Below are positions 32,922-35,831 of a stretch of 35,831 bases of DNA, piece after piece. The position numbers and the translations under genes are program-made. Source of the stretch: Bacilli bacterium (lineage in GTDB: Bacteria; Bacillota_I; Bacilli_A; RF39; UBA660). The stretch's first letter is position 1. Every line of letters starts with the position of its first letter. The notes under the pieces are model-generated. The model saw only the letters and a list, made by a program, of their open reading frames with translations. It was not told the origin of the DNA and did no database searches. Where the stretch lies: positions 1 to 35,831 of the forward strand of contig JAQXQC010000081.1 in NCBI GenBank assembly GCA_029100965.1, read 5' to 3'.

Positions 32922-35305
32922 GTAAAATAGTAATAGCGTTAGGTGGAAATGCGCTAGGAAAAACTCCACAAGAACAACATGATTTAATTGAAAAAACAGT
33001 AAAACATGTTGTTGACTTAGTAGAAGATGGTAATCAAATCGTTATAACACATGGTAATGGACCACAAGTAGGAATGATATATGACTCTATGCAAAAAGAG
33101 AAAATGCCATTTGCTGAAAGTGGTGCTATGTCCCAAGGGTATATTGGCTATCAACTACAACAAACATTAAAAGATGAACTTAATAATAGAGGAATCGAAA
33201 AAAGCGTTGTAACGGTAGTTACACAAGTTGAAGTAGATCCTAAAGATAATGCTTTTAAGAATCCTACCAAGCCTATTGGAGAATTCTTAACTAAAGAAGA
33301 AGCAACTAAAAGAGCAAAAAAAGACAAAGCAGTTTATAAAGAAGATTCTGGTAGAGGATATCGAAAAGTAGTTGCCTCACCTATGCCAAAAAAAATATTA
33401 GAATTAAATACAATTGAAAAATTAGTTAATGATGGAACAATTGTCATTGCTTGTGGCGGTGGTGGAATTCCAGTAGTTATGACTAAAAAAGATGGCTATG
33501 AAGGAATAGACGCTGTTATCGATAAAGATAGAACAAGTGCATTACTTGCTAAAGAAATTAATGCAGATGAATTATTAATTTTAACAGCAGTAGATCAAGT
33601 TTCTTTAAATTTTAATAAAAAGAATGAAGAAAAACTATCAAAATTATCAGTATCAGATGCAAGAGTTGCTATTAGAAACGAAGAATTTGGTGAAGGAAGT
33701 ATGTTACCAAAAATTGAAGCAGCATGTTATTTTGCTTCAAAAACAGGAAAGAAAGCTATAATTTCTTCTCTAGAGAAAGCAAGAGATGCAATTGATGGTA
33801 AAAATGGTACACTAATTTATCAAGATGAAGCACAAGAAAAATCAAAAAAGAAAAGAATATCTTTCTCTTTAAGTGCATTTACAATTATTTTAATCTTGAT
33901 TTATTTACTAGCAGCAGCAACACATATTCTTCCAGCCGCTCAATTTGATGGAAAAGATATTATAAATGGTACAGGGGTAGTAGGAGCAACACTATCACAA
34001 GCCTTATTAGCACCAATTAAAGGCTTTGGAGATGCTATTGATATTTGTGTTTTTGTACTTATTTTAGGATCATTCTTAAAAATAGTTAATTCAACAAATG
34101 CAATAGAAACGGGAATTCAAGTATTAATAAAAAAATTACATGGACATGAATTAATATTAATACCTATTTTAATGATTTTGTTTTCAATAGGTGGAACAAC
34201 ATATGGAATGTTAGAAGAAACTGTTGGATTTTATGCTCTACTTGCCGCTGCAATGGTAGCAGCAGGTATGGATACTATTGTATCATCAGCAATTGTTTTA
34301 TTAGGTGCAGGTTCAGGAGTGCTAGGATCAACAGTAAATCCATTTGCAGTTGGAGTTGCTGTTGATGCTGCGAAATCTGTTTTACCAGCAGGAACTACAA
34401 TTAATCAAGGTGTTATCATTGGATTAGGTGCAATTTTATGGATTACTACATTATTAATTTCAATTATATTTGTAATGTCGTATGCTAAGAAAGTAATTGC
34501 CAAAAAAGGATCAACAATTTTAAGCCTACAAGAAGTTAAAAATATGGAAGCAACATACGGAGATGAAGGAATTGGTAAGAAGAATGTTAAATTATCAGGA
34601 AGACAAAAATTAACTTTAATTCTTTTTGCATTTACTTTTGTTATCATGATTATTAGTTTTATTCCATGGGAAGATTTTGGGGTTACATTATTTGCAGATT
34701 CTAAATTTATTGGATTATCTTGGCTAGTTGGTTGCCCATTAGGACAATGGTACTTCCAAGAAGCAACTTTATGGTTTTTAATGATGGCTATAATTATTGC
34801 TATTGTAAACAAAATGTCAGAACATGAAATAGTTGATAAATTGGTTGATGGAGCAGATGATATGGTAGGAGTTATTTTAATCATTGCGCTTGCTCGTGGT
34901 GCATCAGTTTTAATGAGTCAGACTTATTTAGACAATTATTTAATTTATAATGTATCAAAAGTATTAGAAATGGTACCAAGAATAGTATTTGCCCCTCTTA
35001 ACTATATTTTCCACGTTGGATTATCAGTATTAGTTCCATCAAGTAGTGGACTTGCTACATTATCGTCACCAATTATGGCACCACTTGCACAGAAAGTAGG
35101 ATTTAGTGTAGAAACTACAATTATGGAAATGGTAGCAGCTAATGGTTTTGTTAATTTATTTACTCCAACTTGTGGAGCTATCATGGGAGGACTTGCCCTT
35201 GCAAAAGTTGAATATACAAGTTGGTTAAAATGGGTATCAAAAGTGCTTGTTTGTATAGCTCTTGCTAATATCTTAATATTAACTATAGCAATGCTTATTT
35301 TATAA
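32918..35305 (+). CDS. arcC-arcD: Carbamate kinase fused to YfcC/ArcD-type arginine-ornithine antiporter
   Basis: The 795-residue fusion joins two complete proteins. Residues 1-300 are carbamate kinase, which makes ATP from carbamoyl phosphate and [65 protein letters not shown] and [13 protein letters not shown] are all present. A charged linker of about 13 residues ([12 protein letters not shown], 301-313) follows. Residues 314-795 are a polytopic YfcC/DcuC-superfamily transporter with about 12 hydrophobic segments and the motifs [33 protein letters not shown] and [18 protein letters not shown]. YfcC proteins in arc operons act as arginine/ornithine antiporters. No in-frame ATG or ribosome binding site lies at the junction, so a separate transporter is unlikely. 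The kinase would face the cytoplasm. Confidence 0.93.
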   Translation: MSKIVIALGGNALGKTPQEQHDLIEKTVKHVVDLVEDGNQIVITHGNGPQVGMIYDSMQKEKMPFAESGAMSQGYIGYQLQQTLKDELNNRGIEKSVVTVVTQVEVDPKDNAFKNPTKPIGEFLTKEEATKRAKKDKAVYKEDSGRGYRKVVASPMPKKILELNTIEKLVNDGTIVIACGGGGIPVVMTKKDGYEGIDAVIDKDRTSALLAKEINADELLILTAVDQVSLNFNKKNEEKLSKLSVSDARVAIRNEEFGEGSMLPKIEAACYFASKTGKKAIISSLEKARDAIDGKNGTLIYQDEAQEKSKKKRISFSLSAFTIILILIYLLAAATHILPAAQFDGKDIINGTGVVGATLSQALLAPIKGFGDAIDICVFVLILGSFLKIVNSTNAIETGIQVLIKKLHGHELILIPILMILFSIGGTTYGMLEETVGFYALLAAAMVAAGMDTIVSSAIVLLGAGSGVLGSTVNPFAVGVAVDAAKSVLPAGTTINQGVIIGLGAILWITTLLISIIFVMSYAKKVIAKKGSTILSLQEVKNMEATYGDEGIGKKNVKLSGRQKLTLILFAFTFVIMIISFIPWEDFGVTLFADSKFIGLSWLVGCPLGQWYFQEATLWFLMMAIIIAIVNKMSEHEIVDKLVDGADDMVGVILIIALARGASVLMSQTYLDNYLIYNVSKVLEMVPRIVFAPLNYIFHVGLSVLVPSSSGLATLSSPIMAPLAQKVGFSVETTIMEMVAANGFVNLFTPTCGAIMGGLALAKVEYTSWLKWVSKVLVCIALANILILTIAMLIL

Positions 35306-35315
35306 AAACTTTAGA

Positions 35316-35340
35316 AAAGACTTTAAAAAGGTCTTTTTTT
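35316..35340 (+). terminator. Terminator of the arc operon
   Basis: A 9-bp stem (35316-35324 with 35328-35336, one G-U) with a 3-nt loop runs into T residues to 35340, 11 bases after the fusion gene's stop. Confidence 0.75.
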
Positions 35341-35375
35341 ATGTTATTCTTATTTTAGAGAGTAGGTGAATAAAA

Positions 35376-35831
35376 ATGAGAAGATATAGAAATTTTTTAA
35401 TGTTATGTTGTCTTTTAATAATTACTGTTTTAACTACAGGATGTATGAAAGAAGAACAAGAAGAACTTACATTAGTAACTGAGGCTGGATTTGCCCCTTA
35501 TGAATATTATTCTAATGGAGAAATTGTGGGAGTCGATATAGAAATTGCTCAAAAGATAGCAAAAAATTTAGGAAAGAAATTAGTAATTAAAGATGTTGCC
35601 TTTGATTCTATTATTAATGAAGTAAAAACGAAAAAAAGTGATATTGGTGCAGCAGGAATTTCTTATACAGAAGAAAGGGCAAGAGAGGTGGCTTTTACAG
35701 ATAATTATTCTGTTTCAAAACAGGTTATTATAGTAAATAAAAATAGTTACATTACTTCTAAAGAAAATTTAGTGGGTAAAGTTGCTGTTCAACTAGGAAC
35801 AACAGCAGATACTTATTTAACCAAAAGTACA
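35376..35831 (+). CDS. Amino-acid ABC transporter substrate-binding lipoprotein, 3' end missing
   Basis: The 152 codons in the window start at ATG 35376 (AGGTGAATAAAA just before). A hydrophobic signal peptide ends in T-T-G-C with Cys23 as the probable lipidated residue. The mature part is the first lobe of a type 3 solute-binding protein: LTLVTEAGFAPYEYY, GEIVGVDIEIAQKIAKNLGK, DIGAAGISYTEERAREVAFT, and VAVQLGTTADTYL. This is the pattern of polar or basic amino acid binding proteins (His/Arg/Gln). The context after the arc operon makes arginine or a related amino acid a reasonable ligand, but that is inference. The rest of the gene and the permease lie beyond the window. Confidence 0.9.
   Translation, partial: MRRYRNFLMLCCLLIITVLTTGCMKEEQEELTLVTEAGFAPYEYYSNGEIVGVDIEIAQKIAKNLGKKLVIKDVAFDSIINEVKTKKSDIGAAGISYTEERAREVAFTDNYSVSKQVIIVNKNSYITSKENLVGKVAVQLGTTADTYLTKST

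Noticed and set aside
34405-35184. Reverse-strand open frames inside the transporter half of the arcC-arcD fusion
   Set aside because: Antisense shadows of a strongly conserved membrane domain.
1-35831. Recoding of TGA as Trp, as in Mycoplasma
   Set aside because: TGA is used as a terminal codon in ATGA gene overlaps (5927-5930, 32918-32921), and TGG encodes conserved Trp residues.

Overview
The window is AT-rich Bacillota DNA. The gene set (pnp, rlmD-type methyltransferase, fhs, hemW, gltX, comN-like plus secDF, rel, arcABC) and short intergenic regions with TTGaca/TATAAT promoters and GGAGG ribosome binding sites suggest a small-genome, probably gut-associated, fermentative member of the Erysipelotrichia/RF39-like Bacilli. 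That placement is inference. TGA is used as a stop codon (for example in ATGA overlaps) and TGG encodes Trp, so the standard bacterial code applies.

Layout. Positions 1-6430 hold the 3' part of pnp, a membrane-anchored protein plus phosphodiester-glycosidase pair, a reverse-strand kinase-like gene, a 23S rRNA methyltransferase and a GNAT acetyltransferase. Positions 6414-9850 form a decayed accessory patch. It contains a partial NUDIX duplication, a P-loop NTPase gene that apparently starts at ATT, an IS110 transposase remnant, an intact NUDIX gene, a PD-(D/E)XK-like protein, an in-frame VanR/VanZ chimera with a leftover response-regulator operator, and RDD-type debris. Positions 9937-13132 carry an unknown CxxC/CxC protein, a phospholipase-D/cardiolipin synthase-like protein and a reverse-strand HExxH protein. 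An IS110-family insertion sequence follows (tnp 13453-14616), with structured flanks and a large nested palindrome.

Positions 15018-19614 carry fhs-hemW, an independent promoter plus rod-shaped RNA plus terminator, and gltX. On the reverse strand, 19651-22449 holds a four-part operon: two DUF1292-like small proteins flank a long coiled-coil/Pro-Thr/SH3-like protein whose frame is broken by one TAA. A tRNA-Glu(CUC) gene, adenosine deaminase, ComN-like and SecDF follow.

Positions 26607-35305 are the most distinctive part. A long bifunctional Rel (p)ppGpp enzyme is followed by a protein made of two complete small-alarmone-synthetase domains in tandem. Then comes a compact arginine deiminase operon: arcA, arcB, and a single polypeptide that joins carbamate kinase to a YfcC-type arginine/ornithine antiporter. 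A truncated amino-acid-binding lipoprotein gene ends the window.

Working model (inference): arginine is imported in exchange for ornithine and degraded by ArcA, ArcB and ArcC to yield ATP. Fusing the last enzyme to the antiporter couples ATP-yielding catabolism physically to transport. The two adjacent alarmone enzymes may link it to starvation signalling, although they have their own promoters and terminators.
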